Assembly (NCBI GenBank): GCA_030323885.1
Contig: CM059199.1
Location: 35,038,590 to 35,102,589 of the forward strand
Length of the DNA: 64,000 bases
Direction of reading: 5' to 3'
Origin: Branchipolynoe longqiensis
Lineage: Eukaryota > Annelida > Polychaeta > Phyllodocida > Polynoidae
The notes beneath the pieces were generated by a model that worked only from the letters and a program-made list of their open reading frames with translations, was not told the DNA's origin and did not search any database. How positions within the stretch are numbered: the first letter of the stretch is position 1; each line of letters begins with the position of its first letter. The translations under genes and the position numbers were made by a program. Below, one piece after another: positions 22,691 to 35,044 of this stretch.

Positions 22691-23615
22691 TCATCGAAGA
22701 GCCTAAAGAAGAAGCACTCTATCAATATAGATGATAACTGTCCTGGTCGGCATCAGTTTCTAATGTCCTGTCAGTGTAAGTATAATTCAAGGTATGATAC
22801 TTATACTGATACTGATACAGACACTGGTAAACAACATACATTGACAGTGGTACTGGTGCTGATACTGATATAAGCACAGATTTGGTGAAATGGGAGAGAA
22901 TGCAAAAAGACAAGATGGCGGCCAGAGAACGCCGTCGATTTCACTTTTAAATTGCATCAAAGTATATGTTTTATTATATTTTCCAACTCAAAAGTAGCGG
23001 GTAAACATGAAGACATATACAAAGAATAAATGTTGCTTCTTAGATTGTGAAATTAGGCTCTCATAAAGACTCATTTCATTAGCCCGTTTTTTCGACCGTT
23101 TTTATATACGGCTGGTCTTCACCCCTGTACTGGAAGTATGGGGTGAATATTTTATGATAACTATACTGCATATTACTGGTCATGCGGCGAGGACTGATTA
23201 TACCGATAGGCGATACGGAATCCAAAATTAAAATAAAGGATATTGACGGTGATATTTCATGTCATCTAAACCTAGCTATAGATAAAGAATTCACCCCGTA
23301 CTTGCCTACTGCATGTAATGGGGTGAATCTTTTATCTCACAGGCAATTTATGTCATCAACATTTCGTACAAGGTATCAAGGTAATGGGAATGTAATTGAC
23401 GAAAACTGGACTAGCCATGAAATCCTGACCCACCACTGCCATTCATGACCCAATCTGCCTCGCCGTGAATATAAAGCAACCACCAATCAATCAATAAACC
23501 CAATCCATGTTTTAGCTCATCGCCTATGGTAATTAGGCTAATATTAAGTTATAACCAATGGTACCCTGGCGTCATACGTTTGACTTGGGTATTTGTTGAC
23601 ACAGGAAACTACTCA

Positions 23616-24129
23616 CGCAATGCTACAACACCTAGAAACAAACTGATTGGAATACACATAGAAAACATGTTTACCAAAAAGATTATATTAAATTGATATG
23701 GTTAGGGTTCTGGATTTCTATTAATTTGGAATAAAACTGACGTTTTTCACTACGCGTACGGCAAACTCAAGGCATTGTCAATGGCCTTGAGCAATCTTTG
23801 TACAGAAAAAGTGAAATATCTCTAAAACTACACTACATAGAAACAAACTGTTTGGAACACATATAGAAAACATATTTAACAATGAGACTATATTAAATTT
23901 ACATGGCTAGGGTTCTGAATTTCTATTAATTCTGAATAAAATACACGTTTTGCACTACACGTACGGCAAACTCAAGGCATTGTCAATGGCGGTGAGCAAT
24001 CTTCATACAGAAAACGTTAAATATCTTCAAAACTACACCACATAGAAACAAACCGCTTGGAACACATATAGAAAACATGTTTACCAAAAGGATTATAATA
24101 AATTGATAATTTTAGGCTTCTGTATTTCA
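23616..24129 (+). repeat. 205-bp tandem repeat, left array (~2.5 units)
   Basis: CTAGAAACAAACTG-type words at 23625, 23830 and 24035 are 205 bp apart. Each unit carries TAGGGTTCTG, TTCTATTAATTT and a CACTACGCGTACGGCAAACT motif. Confidence 0.85.
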
Positions 24130-24571
24130 AGAGCCGACGGTGACTGTGTGAGTATCTCGAGTAACCGTCGCGTTGACAACCACCCGACTGCTCTGCCACC
24201 TGGTCAGAAAAACCGGAACTAGTGTCGTAAAAGTTAATGAGGAGTGCTATCAATTTCAAAATTGTCTCGAAACTCTGAAACATCAAATTATGCATTCCCA
24301 AACTTCTTAAATGTATCGCGCCTAACATATATTAAAGAGGGTCATCAGGCTGTCACTTGTGTTACCACCGACTCTTGAGACAACCAGAACACAAGATCAG
24401 AGAGCGTCTATATACAAGCTCTCTGACAAGATCACAGAGATCACGGAGACAAGAGATGGTCGGGACTCATTGATGAATATATACACATTATTTATTAAAT
24501 TTGAATTTAGAAAGAGGCTGACATAAAGAATACTAGATATTAATTCAATACAATTCCGATTGGACTGAGGG

Positions 24572-25100
24572 GAAACGAGTTTGCCGGTACGCGTAGTGCA
24601 ATACGTATATTTTATTCAGAATTAATAGAAATACAGAACCCTAACCTTAGAAATTTAATATAATCTATTCGTTGTATGTTTTCTATATGTATACCAAGCG
24701 GTTTGTCTCTAGGTCTTGTGGTTTTAGAGATATTTGACTTCTTCTGTATGAAGATTGCACTGAGTTCGGCGGTACGCCCAGTGCAAAACGTTTATTTTAT
24801 TCAAAATTAATAGAAATACAGAACCCTAACCTTAGAAATTTAATATAATGTATTCGTTGTATGTTTTCTATATGTATACCAAGCGGTTTGTCTCTAGGTC
24901 TTGTGGTTTTAGAGATATTTGACTTCTTCTGTATGAAGATTGCTCACGGCCATTGACAATGCACTGAGTTCGGCGGTACGCCCAGTGCAAAACGTTTATT
25001 TTATTCAAAATTAATAGAAATACAGACCCTAACCTTAGAAATTTAATATAATGTATTCGTTGTATGTTTGCTATATGTATACCAAGTGCGCTTCATATGC
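24572..25100 (-). repeat. 205-bp tandem repeat, right array, inverted
   Basis: CGGTACGC.CAGTGCAA words near 24583, 24770 and 24973. The middle unit lacks a 17-bp segment (CTCACGGCCATTGACAA-like), giving one short period. These units are much more alike to each other than to the left array. Confidence 0.85.
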
Positions 25101-26453
25101 GTTCACACGGGCAAGATAGTTTCACTTGCTTCTGTATAGATGCCTAACCATGGGTTTGCATGTACAGTGCCGAATAGGCCCACTAGTTCAGTGGAGACGC
25201 GAACGGCAGGAATTTGAACTAAAAAGTCGGAGGTCCCCCATTCTACTCACAGGCTGACGTCATCTGCATAATGGGCGCCCTGGCAATCCCCGCACATTGC
25301 TGAGAGATCTGCTAATTTTTATGTCTCGACTGCACATATGTTGCAAAGGACGAAAACTTTGGCTTTGTTCTGTGAAAAGTCAAGGATTCTTGGTAAAATG
25401 TAGTCATGCTCCTGAATTATTAATTCCAAAACTCTGCATTCGGAAGATCATTTTTAATTCCCTGATGTCATGATACCAACTCAAACACTGTCGAAGCTAG
25501 TTCCAACTATATTTAAAGTAATGTGGCATTTTCATAAGCCGTGTTTACACGGGAAATTGTGAAGCGATTTAGGCAAATCGATTTATATGAAGAGATGTAG
25601 TGATACGTTTACACAAGCGAGTTTGAATGTGTGTTGGCGACCGGGAACCAACAGCATTAGTGTTGTGCCTGTAGCCGGCGAGCACTGCTATTTGTTTAAT
25701 TTACACTCATCGATTCGACGCCGATGTAGCTGCTACGTTAATATTGCTTGGAATTTAGGGTTAATTTAATTAAATTTCATTATTTGAGTATGTAATTCTG
25801 TTAAATATGATCGCATTCAATAGATTTTGGCCTAATCAGTCCCTAACACTGCCGGGTACCAGTGTATAGTTACACCTGAGCCTGTATCCGGCGAGCACCG
25901 CTATTTTACACTATCGCCGCCCGGGAACCAGGGAACCAGCTGAATCGCTTCACATAAACCACCTCTCAAACAGGTATTCTTAAAGCGCATCATATGCTAA
26001 AGCCAATCCGCCTAGAGTAGCTAAATCGCTTGGTACAGCGATATAGAAATACATCTTTACCATGAAAACACTGCTATAGTTAACATGTATGAGGTTAGTG
26101 ACTTAAGAAGATTCACCCCATACTTGCAGTAGGCGTAGATCTTTTATCTACCGCGACACTAGATAAACGATTCACCCGGTACTTGTAGTACATGGGTGAA
26201 GATCAGCCTTATATAAAAACGGTCGAAAATTTGGGCTAATGAAATGAGTCTTTATGAGAGCCTAATTTCTCAATCTAAGAAGCAACATTTACTCTTTGTA
26301 TATATCTTCATGTTTACCCGCTACTTTTGAGTTGGAAAATATAATAAAACATATACTTTAATGCAATTTAAACGTGAAATCAACAGCGTTTTCTGGCTGC
26401 CATCTTGTCTTTTTGCATTCTCGCCTATTTCACCAACTCTGTGCCTATATGAG

Positions 26454-26859
26454 TAGCCATTTGATACTGGAGCCACAGTTTCTAGTTCATGTTCCATACT
26501 AAACCTATTTTTGCCCGTATTTACACTACGTTGTCCTTCACCTGTGTACTACAAGTACTGGGTGAATCTTTTATCTACCGCGACACTAGATAAAAGATTC
26601 AGCCCACACTGCTGCGGTAGCAGAGTCAGAGGTGAATCTTTTATCTGATGTGGCACTCACTCTGTGACAGAATAAATTCTAACTGTGCACGGTGAACAAT
26701 CAACCATGGTTGTATGTCAACCATCAGACCATTACTTTTGTACCAATCAAGAGTTCTTATGGATGAGTTATGGGATCAACATTAAATTTAATAATTCACG
26801 TCATCCTCACCATCCAATCAATTAGCTAGAAGTCAGTAATTTGGCATTTTATTAATGTT
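26454..26859. other. Short-repeat stretch
   Basis: GGTGAATCTTTTATCT at 26552 and 26630, with an inverted AGATAAAAGATTCA between them. This may extend the foldback structure. No gene. Confidence 0.45.
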
Positions 26860-28415
26860 TTAGTTAGTAAAAATGGTTCCGTAGCGAGGATATAGGGCCT
26901 ATAGGATCAGAACTATTTGGTCCCGCAGCACTGTAGGCCCTAGTGCGAGGTAAAAGATTATGTTAGTTATGTGAGTTTATAAATTATGTTGGGGTGGGGT
27001 TGTTAAGAATACACTGGACCAGCTGTGACCCGTGAAGCAGTGGGACTAATCCCAGTGCATTTAGGTCTTAGATTTTACATTTTTATTTAGACTGTCTCTG
27101 TCATTGTATATGGTTGACTGGAAATAACAGAGGAACAGCAACAAATAAAAAAGGGGGGGGAACTGAAGCTGAGGGTTTGGTGGTCTGCCACTTACGGTAT
27201 GGTGACACCATGGAACATATTTTACTGTAACTGCATAAGGGCCTGCCCAATCTGAAGTACTCTTAGTGAGTCTTTAAATTCTAGGTAAGAGGACGCTGCC
27301 ATGGTTCTGGCTCGAAGGTTGTTCCACATCATGCTGCCTTTGTAAATTAGTGCTTTAATTAGTTTGTTTGTGGAAGGCTTGGGGACTTTGAGTAGAGTGG
27401 AATCAGCCCATCTAGTATTCCTTTTTGTGTTGTCTATATATTTGCTCTCTCTGGCTCTTGTGTACATAAGTGAAAGGAGCTGTGAATCTCTTCTAACCAT
27501 TAGGTAATCTATGGTTGCTTTGTCATGCATTTCCTTAACACTTAATGTTTTGCCACAATAAATTGTTCTTAACACCCGGTTTTGGATCCTTTATAGCTTA
27601 GTCAGTTGCTGCTTCGTGAGCAATCCATACATTATATCATTATGGTCTATTATTGGTAGAACTGTTGATTTATATAGCAGTAGGGCAGTGTTTTCGCTTA
27701 TGAAGCTCCGCATCTTCCTGATTGTAGTCATTTTTAGTGCCAATGATTGAGTTAGTCTAGCCAGCTGTTGATTCCCATTTAAGGTAGAATCAATCACTGT
27801 TCCTGAGTACTTGTATGTACTTGCCTCCTTAATTTGGTTTCCGCCAATATGCAGTGTAATGGGTTGTGCTCTTGCCTTTCTTGCTTTCGTGCCATAAATG
27901 ACAAACTCAATTTTATTGGTGTGAAGGGATAGTTTGTTTTCACTACACCACAGGTTAATCCTGGTCAGCACTGTCCGAACCTGATCCGTTGCTATTTGGA
28001 AATCTTTATTGTGTACTGTGAGTGCTGCATCGTCTGCAAATAATGTGAATGGTGCATCCTCTGATACTTGGGGTAGATCATTTATAAAGATTAAAAACAG
28101 AAGGGGGCCGAGGGTTGAACCCTGCGGAACTCCAGTTTTAATAGTCCTGATGGTTGATTCAGTGTCATTAAGTTTTGTGCATTGTTTCCTATTAGTTACT
28201 AGTTGGTCATGAATGTACAGGTTTTCTTCCCCAGTCCTGCTTTCTGTATTTTCTGCAATAGTATTCTACGGTCAATTGTATTGAAAGCTTTTTTGAAGTT
28301 GAGGTATACTGCAATTGTAAGTTCACCTTTGTCCATGTTGGTCAATAACTCATCCATAAGAGAGGCCAATGCCCTAGTTGTTGATCTGTCTTTTCTAAAT
28401 CCATTTGATTAGGTA
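26860..28415 (-). mobile_element. Non-LTR retrotransposon, 5'-truncated, with 3' UTR
   Basis: The minus strand holds RT-domain pieces from about 28412 down to 27222, then an untranslated tail. The segment 26985-27085 is repeated inverted at 45260-45345 (CTAAATGCACTGGGATT), so both belong to one LINE family. No poly(A) tail was seen. Confidence 0.75.
27222..28412 (-). pseudogene. Reverse transcriptase remnant (LINE)
   Basis: It would copy LINE RNA into DNA. Visible in order on the minus strand: a GFRKDRSTT-type motif, an aspartate-region motif altered to YLNFKKAFN (catalytic D replaced by N), the VPQGSTLGPLLF motif, then FADDA (second catalytic pair, intact), and a C-terminal region (27222-27971) with HTNKIEFVIYGTK and a W-NNLRA end. 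Frame changes occur near 28210 and 27580, so it is dead. Confidence 0.8.
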
Positions 28416-28477
28416 ATTGGAAGACTCTAAAAATGTTTTTATCTCATAATGATAATCTTACCGAGACTTACGAGCCT

Positions 28478-29150
28478 TACAATCCTTATACTTACTTACT
28501 TATACTTATACTTATTCTCTTCTGTTTATATATCTAGGCATAATAGCCTGGTAAGAGATTTGGCCTGTCTATATATATATATATGACCTGTCATAATTAT
28601 AGTGGTCATGTGACGAGGACTGACTATAGCAATACTGAGTCAAAAATGTATCAAGTCTGTATTTCAATGCATTTAGTGATGGAGCTTTGACTATTTCAGG
28701 CAGAAGCCTATTCCATGTGTTTGCTGCTCTAGCAAGGGGAAAGTTTTCCTCCCTCGGCGGTTGGTCCTGGGATTTTGAAGTCGAAGTTTATGTCCTCTGG
28801 CCTCCTTTGCTGATATTTCCAATAAAATGTATGGAGCCTTTATGGTATATAAACAAGATATGTCTTTACATATTGCTATGATGTCACCTCGAGCATGTCT
28901 ATAGAACGGACTTGGTAGATTCATGTGCCTGGCAGCTTTCAGTTCATGGCCAGTCTTAGTTTGCACTGCCTCCATTCATCTACAACTGTCTCTACCAATA
29001 TGCTATGCAAGTCTAACTTTCCCAGTTAGTAATAATTTGACTGACCTTTGGACATTTGACGACTATAATTATATTGTCTTGGCTCTGTGCCATAGTAGTA
29101 GTCTACTCATACCGAACTCTGCAGGTTGCCATTTCAAAGTACCATCCTCA
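28478..29150 (-). mobile_element. CR1-like LINE, 3' end only
   Basis: The minus-strand frame 28691-28975 gives a Y-RHARGDIIAI pattern and EARGHKLRLQNPRTNRR, like the C-terminal region of the LINE at 52407. The 3' end shows ACTTACTTATACTTATACTT on the + strand, the same kind of AAGTATAAGT tail as 56187-56214. This marks it as a relative of that element. The 5' end is degraded near 29150. Confidence 0.75.
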
Positions 29151-29153
29151 TGC

Positions 29154-29157
<4 letters not shown>

Positions 29158-29211
<54 letters not shown>
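29158..29211. repeat. (TA)n microsatellite
   Basis: Uninterrupted TA dinucleotides, about 27 units. It abuts the LINE remnant on its left. Confidence 0.95.
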
Positions 29212-29213
<2 letters not shown>

Positions 29214-29215
29214 AT

Positions 29216-29465
29216 GGGCAAAATTGTGCATGTTGGCTCGCCAACATGAGTAATTTGCGCGCGAACAAAGGGTCTCCGCTGTGGTGCTAACTGGGTTCGA
29301 TCTCGCCAACCAACACGCCCCCTGCCGGAATTCCCGCGAACCACCATCGCCCACGAGAACTGTGACGTCACCTCCAGTCGTCGACGGCCCGCCAAGTCCT
29401 GTTTTCACCACTATGTTGGACCGACAACAACCACCTGACTCAGAGGCCCACCCACCACTACAATG
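29216..29465. other. GC-richer unassigned segment with a 20-bp palindrome
   Basis: CATGTTGGCTCGCCAACATG near 29229 is a near-perfect self-complementary palindrome. Base composition is well above the surroundings. Frames on both strands are open for 60-86 codons but carry no recognised domain. It may be an unrecognised SINE or regulatory remnant. Confidence 0.4.
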
Positions 29466-30028
29466 AGACACAGTTAAAGCGATAGGATTGAGAGCCTGAT
29501 TCGATGAACTTTGACCTAATGACCTTATTTGACATTTCCCTTATGTATTTGACCTCTTCTTGAATAAAGTCCATGTCAAATGATCCCTTGTTCGTGTCGT
29601 AATTACTATGGTAGGTAATTTCTAAACGTAGGCCTACCTGCCCATTCTGCAATATACCTTATAAGTCTGTATCATTTAAGAAATTATAGATTGCTATTGA
29701 GAAAGGAAAAAATCACTCCTGATATAAATACCAAGCTCTGAAAGAGCCTCGACAAACATTCCCAACGTGCCATGAATGGGTATTTGGTGAAAATTATTCA
29801 ATTATTTGAAAGTAGCCTATATAGGCTATCTTAATGTCCACTTAGCGTGCAAACCACGAGATAATTTTAAACAATCTCACATAGAGGAAAGGACTAATAC
29901 GTTCTCATGATCATTATGAACATTACCTACTACGCTTTAATAATACCCTACATGAAAATATACAATATTACCTCAAATCTAACGCAGCTTTCAGCAACAA
30001 CAAAAATAGGCCAATATGCTTATAGATG
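29466..30028. other. Unassigned sequence
   Basis: AT-rich, nothing recognised. Confidence 0.35.
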
Positions 30029-30356
30029 GGTGGTTGTTGGAGGTTTATGTCCTGGCAACATCTAAGGTCACATCAGGATGCATACCGAGTTGTGACAGTG
30101 CGCATTCATGGCAACTTTATAGTGCTGCACCACTGGGAAACCAGGCCACCAGCACCATGACATAATATCCCACTCAGTCAGATTATCCGGACACTGAGCC
30201 AACCAGTCCTTCCCCTATCCTAATGATGCCGAACGCCTGGCGATGAAGTGACCATCAAATTTTTAAGTCATTGATTTGACTCGACCAGGGTTCTAACCCC
30301 ACGATGTACCAAATCGGGAGACGGACGCTCAACCCATTGGGCTATCCCGTTTGATA
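30029..30356 (-). mobile_element. SINE-A copy, full length
   Basis: Inverse tail (TGGTTGTTGGAGGTTTATGT), body (CACTCAGTCAGATTATCC) and head (GGGCTATCCCGTTTGAT). Confidence 0.85.
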
Positions 30357-30799
30357 GGCTCATAGATATTCTGCTAATTGTTATATTCGCTGTATGATAG
30401 TTCTAAAGCGTCGCAATGTGTGACAATTCTAAATGTTCTTATTATGGAAAGCAATGGCAGTTGTCAAATAAAGGTGTCAAAATAAAGCTTTCAATCATCT
30501 TCAACCAGCAATGCACACAATATAAACCACTATACATGCACAACATGGCACTATTAAAAGACTAACCGTTATTAAAACCAAATCTAACTGATATACAAAC
30601 ACAGCATATGATTTAACCACAAGTGTAAATTATTGCACACTCTATCTTGATGCATACACCTTGCACTATGTTGAGTACCTATGCTGTATACTATGCAGCA
30701 TAGGCTGCTCCCCCACTTTCTTTTTATGTTCAAAATGGGTTGCGCTGCACGAAATGCAACACATTCCACTTCCACTATGTACAGACCAAATGCGATCAC

Positions 30800-31016
30800 T
30801 CCAACGGCTGGAAGACCAGTGCCCCGGCGCTGACAAAATAAGTATTCAGATGAATAAAATATTTACCAAAAAAAAGATCACAGAGCCTATATTCTAGTGA
30901 AACTTGCTTTTATATTATGTATAAAAGCAGTGGTTGAATAACAAAAACAAAAACAATTATCGCCCTGAATGTGGCCTATACTGCCGACACGGCATAAAGA
31001 AACCACCAATCAATCA
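30800..31016 (+). mobile_element. LINE 3'-end fragments (two families)
   Basis: GGCTGGAAGACCAGTGCCCC, continuing to a CGGCGCTGACA hairpin and an A-rich end (30809-30878), matches the 3' end at 45700-45765. Then 30958-31016 (GGCCTATACTGCCGACACGG, CACCAATCAATCAAT) matches the tail of the RNase-H LINE at 60945. Confidence 0.65.
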
Positions 31017-31160
31017 ATTTAGTGAAGATGGGGCTGTAAGGGCAAGCAACCCCACTCACAGTTGTGTTAGCACACCAGACCCAGCTTCAGCCTCCCCTCC
31101 CCCGTCCTAATCGAATAGGCATGGCCACTCAAGGACAGTATCACTATCAGCTAATAACTT

Positions 31161-31613
31161 AGGCTGTATTCGATTATGACACTCCGGACCACTCGGATCA
31201 TCCGAGTCGTCAGGATTTCAAATAGAACACGCCGAGGTGAGCCTAAAAATACAGGGGCTGTGTGCAAAACGATCCGACCCCAGCGCCCCATGTCTTGGCT
31301 GGGAGTGTCAGGAGCATTTCTGCTGGTATCTGTGTGTGTCGTGTTCTGCAAAGCTACATTTTTCTTCTTTAAAAAAAAAGTAAAATACCATCCAGATTAA
31401 AAGGACATATAACTGAATTATGCAATCATAAAATACTTTAAATCCTATTTTGCTGTAGATATATTGGTTATTAAAAAGATAAAAGTTTTGGATTAAGCTA
31501 CCATTTTTTTTCTACCCCGAGCGTATTCACTTATGCAACTCGAGGTTGTAGGGCTTGCGCATGAGCAAAAAAAGTGGTTCGGATGATCCGAGGTGTTTAA
31601 TCGATTATGGCCT
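31161..31613. mobile_element. TIR element with CGGATGATCCGAG words
   Basis: AGGCTGTATTCGATTATGAC, then ACTCGGATCATCCGAG, is mirrored by TTCGGATGATCCGAGG and AATCGATTATGGCCTT. The ends are about 45 bp with mismatches. Related to 8034-8495 in layout and outer ends. Confidence 0.8.
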
Positions 31614-31959
31614 TAGTGAACCAATGGTATGCAGGTATTGCAGGTATAGCAATACCTCAGGGAGGTTGACGCCCCTGCCTTGCAGAGTTGTAAACCACTG
31701 CCTTGTGGTACAGGTCCTTGACAGAACTGAAGGCTAAGGGAGCAAACCCTAAACAGAAAACCATGTCACTGTGGCAGCATTAAGGGCGGTTGATGTATGG
31801 AACTCCCAACATCTCCCGACCAGCCACTGCAGGGACAAATAGTTTTGCGCCTGTCTTGACATGTTCTTGCCGGTGTGAAACCTCTATTTGCTCCCCGAGA
31901 GAGTGCCGCTGGTAACTTGCAAAAGCCAGCAGCACTTCAACACTTTTGCAGGCAGCTTT

Positions 31960-32098
31960 CATGAAATGAAACCTGAAGCTGAGAGACATTAAGACCGACT
32001 CATGGACGCAACTCTCACAGCAGAGAGCTAAATGGAGAGCGGCAGTCAAGTAATGAAAGCAGTCTTTGTCGCATCGCGACCGACAGCATGATGATGAA
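31960..32098 (+). mobile_element. RTE-type LINE 3'-end fragment
   Basis: Same coding tail as 4533-4727 (AACCTGAAGCTGAGAGACAT to GCGGCAGTCAAGTAATGA), then GTCGCATCGCGACCGACAGC and an ATGATGATGAA end. The translated end reads W-T-Q-L and K-W-R-A-A-V-K. Confidence 0.75.
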
Positions 32099-32212
32099 CC
32101 AATGGTGGAATAATTAATCCAGTCGAGGATTCCGCTTTTGACCACCTAAACCAGGGGACACTGTAGGTTAGTATCAGAGAAAATCAAGCAGGGCCCGAAG
32201 TAGACAAGTAGC

Positions 32213-32568
32213 CTAAAGTTACATAGGTTGATGGTTTTGCGTTCCTGTCATTTTCTGCGATCAATATAGTAGGTTGATCCTTATAATCTACCTTATTTTA
32301 GTTTGACGTAACTTTGATTTTAAATGGCTAACTTTTGAGATATTTGAAGTGTAAACATACTAAATTAAGTTTGTCAAGCACGCCAAAACTCTGACACCAT
32401 AGGTTTTATGCAGTAACAGGTTTGATTAATTTGGCTCCACGTTCCATTCGATGTGGTGACAAATGTTTGATTAGTGCACCAGTACCTAAGTTAGATATTA
32501 ATAATCAAATCTAGATCACTGTTTTGGTTTTGAAAATGTGATGTTTCAATCGGATTATGCAGCTTTAA
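32213..32568 (+). mobile_element. MITE-1 copy (complete)
   Basis: CTAAAGTTACATAGGTTGAT to CGGATTATGCAGCTTTAAG. Used here as the + orientation reference. TIR positions show several substitutions, so it is older than the 10884 copy. Confidence 0.85.
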
Positions 32569-32649
32569 GATACTAGCAACAACGACAACAAAAAGTGAAA
32601 AGAGCAGCCAAGAGCAGAACAATATAATGATAGAAAAAGCACAGAGTTA

Positions 32650-34102
32650 TGGGGCTGTCACACTATGACGCTTCTCGCCGGCGACCAGTCAACGTGTGGT
32701 GATTTTGGGCGATAATAAGTGAAACGTCGGAATGCGCTGATGGCGCGTTACGGGGGCGTCGGTACATTTCGCTACACGTCGGTACACTATCTTTGAGGTT
32801 GACGATCGGCGGAGAACGCCGGCGCATGCTAGTAGTCGCCCAAGGTTTTAAGCATGTCAAAAACAACCCAACGACCGGCAGCGCGTGCAAATATATGGGT
32901 AAGGACGTTAGGCGTGCGTCGCGATGCGTTGGACGTGCCGGAATAACGGTATGGGAACGCTAGGAAGACGGCGCGCGTGCGGGAGGGTCGTTGCTCACAC
33001 GTTGCTGTGTGTGTGTCTCTGTGTGTGTCTCTGGGTGTCTCTGTATGTGTCTCTGTGTATGTGTCTCTGTCTGTGTCTCTGTATGTGTCTCTGTCTGTGT
33101 CTGTGTCTGTGTCTCTGTCTGGGTCTCTGTATGTCTCTATGTCTGTGTCTCTGTCTGTGTCTCTGTGTGTGTCTCTGTGTGTGTCTCTGTGTGTGTCTCT
33201 GTCTGTGTCTCTGTATGTGTCTCTGTCTGTGTCTCTGGCTGTGTCTCTGTGTCTGTCTGTGTCTCTGTGTATGTCTCTGTATGTGTCTCTGTCTGTGTCT
33301 CTGTGTCTGTGTCTCTGTCTGGGTCTCTGTATGTCTCTCTGTCTGTGTCTCTGTCTGTGTCTCTGTCTGTGTCTATGTGTGTGTCTCTGTGTCTGTGTGT
33401 CTCTGTGTCTGTCTCTGTATGTGTCTCTGTGTCTCTGTGTATGTCTCTGTATGTGTCTCTGTCTGTGTCTCTGTCTGTGTCTATGTATGTGTCTCTGTGT
33501 GTGTCTCTGAGTCTCTGTGTGTGTCTCTGTGTCTCGGTGTGTGTCTCTGTGTCTCTGTGTATCTGTGTGTGTCTATGTGTGTCTATGTCTCTGTGTCTCA
33601 GAGAGAGAGAGAAACAGAGACAGAGACACAGACAGAGACACATACAGAGACACATACAAAGACACAGACAGAGACACACACAGAGACACACACAGAGACA
33701 CACACAGAGAGACATACAGAGACCCAGACAGAGACACAGACACAGAGACACAGACAGAGACAGACACAGAGACACAGACAGAGACAGACACAGAGACACA
33801 GAGAGAGACACAGACAGAGACACATACACAGAGACACATACAGAGACACATACAGAGACACACACAGAGACACACACAGAGACACAGAGACACAGATAGA
33901 GACACACACACAGACACAGACAGAGACACAGACACAGCGCGCCGATATACGTTACCACAACGTTGGCCGCGCGCTACTAACACGCTGCGTCAACGTCCAA
34001 TTTCCCCATATTTCCCCTAAATCTTTAACGTTTCTCGACGCGCAAGATAGTACTTTCAACGCTGACGGGTCGCCGGGAGAAACGTCGTAGTGTGACAGGC
34101 CC
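32650..34102. mobile_element. TIR element carrying a giant TGTGTCTC / GAGACACA hairpin
   Basis: GGGGCTGTCACACTATGACG at the left and CGTCGTAGTGTGACAGGCCC at the right are its ends. Unique GC-rich flanks (32670-32990 and 33940-34080) frame reiterated TGTGTCTC words (about 33001-33598) that turn at GTGTCTCAGAGAGAGA into GAGACACA words (to about 33938). The long open frames here, rich in C, L, V, S or in T, E, R, D, arise from the octamer and are not genes. Confidence 0.8.
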
Positions 34103-34159
34103 ATAATGCATAAGCCAGTGACAGCGTATGATCCTCATGGCAACAAACCATGGACAGTG

Positions 34160-34361
34160 TAAAGCCCCAGTCACACATACCCGGACGAGCCCCGGATTTT
34201 TAGCCGGACCACCCCCATACCAGTCAGGGGCGTAGCTAGACCTTTAACGATGTGTGCTCCTAATTTCGGCAGGGGGTTTAGGGGGGCCGCTTAAGCTTAA
34301 GCTGACGGATTTTACACATTTTAGACTTGAGTTTTTGACACTCCGGACTACTACATGCCTC

Positions 34362-34410
<49 letters not shown>

Positions 34411-34994
34411 CTCTCTTTATTATTTTTTAATCTTTTTTGTTGTTGACAAAACGATGTGGACGTTTTGGTATACGCGCGTACGCCTAGCTATGCCCCTGCC
34501 AGTCCCCCGGACTGTCCTGGACAGTCCCGGATAAAATTGTTATTTTTGGTCATTTTTGCCTTGCTCTCACACCTACCCGGACAAGCCACGGTCTACCCAC
34601 GGTCTACCCACGGACCACAGCACGGACAACCCCCGGACTACCCCTTGACGACCCCCAGACTACTCCCGGAGAGCCCGGAGCATAAAATGACCCGGACTGC
34701 CCCAGACGAGACACGGACGACCCCCGGACAACACACAGACTACCCGGATGAGTCAAGGATCACACATGGATGATGCCAGTTAACCCTGGATTGCAATATT
34801 CCCCGGACTGCCCCGGATCACCCTGGATGTTTTAAGCATTTTAAAACATCCGGGGCAGACCCCGGATGAAGCCGGACCAGCCAAGGATCACCAAGGATCA
34901 CCAAGGACCAGCCACGGATGAGCCACGGACCACGCCGGATCACGGTCCGGGGCTCGTCCGGCCCCTGATCCAGGTAGATGTGACCTAGGCTTTA
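34160..34994. mobile_element. TIR element built of CCCCGGAC words
   Basis: TAAAGCCCCAGTCACACATA mirrors GTAGATGTGACCTAGGCTTT. CCGGAC, CCCCGGA and GGATCAC recur dozens of times, and a second TACCCGGACAAGCC block repeats the left subterminal sequence. A (TC)n/(TA)n tract sits inside at 34361-34410. No gene. Confidence 0.8.
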
Positions 34995-35044
34995 AGTAAT
35001 ATCAGTTAATCAGAAGAAGCCAGCATCAAAATGAGGGTTATTCC

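Larger units (their letters stand above)
22870..26453. mobile_element. Nested inverted-repeat structure (candidate foldback element)
   Basis: Outer arms: 22870-23165 and 26171-26453 are inverted copies of ~285 bp (GGTGAAATGGGAGAGAATGC against its mirror; ATTTTCCAACTCAAAAGTAG against CTACTTTTGAGTTGGAAAAT). Inner arms: 23616-24129 and 24572-25100 are inverted arrays of a ~205-bp unit. The centre (24130-24571) is unique. Repeated GGTGAATCTTTTATCT words flank the outer arms. There is no coding frame of note. Confidence 0.7.

Noticed and set aside
29156..29471. Overlapping 60-86-codon frames in the GC-richer block at 29.2-29.5 kb.
   Set aside because: Open on both strands and partly read into the TA run; no domain. 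Kept only as an unassigned block.
32924..34090. Open frames of 100-388 codons on both strands, rich in C, L, V, S or in T, E, R, D.
   Set aside because: They follow from an octamer repeat without stops in several frames; overlapping in five frames and both strands. Not coding.
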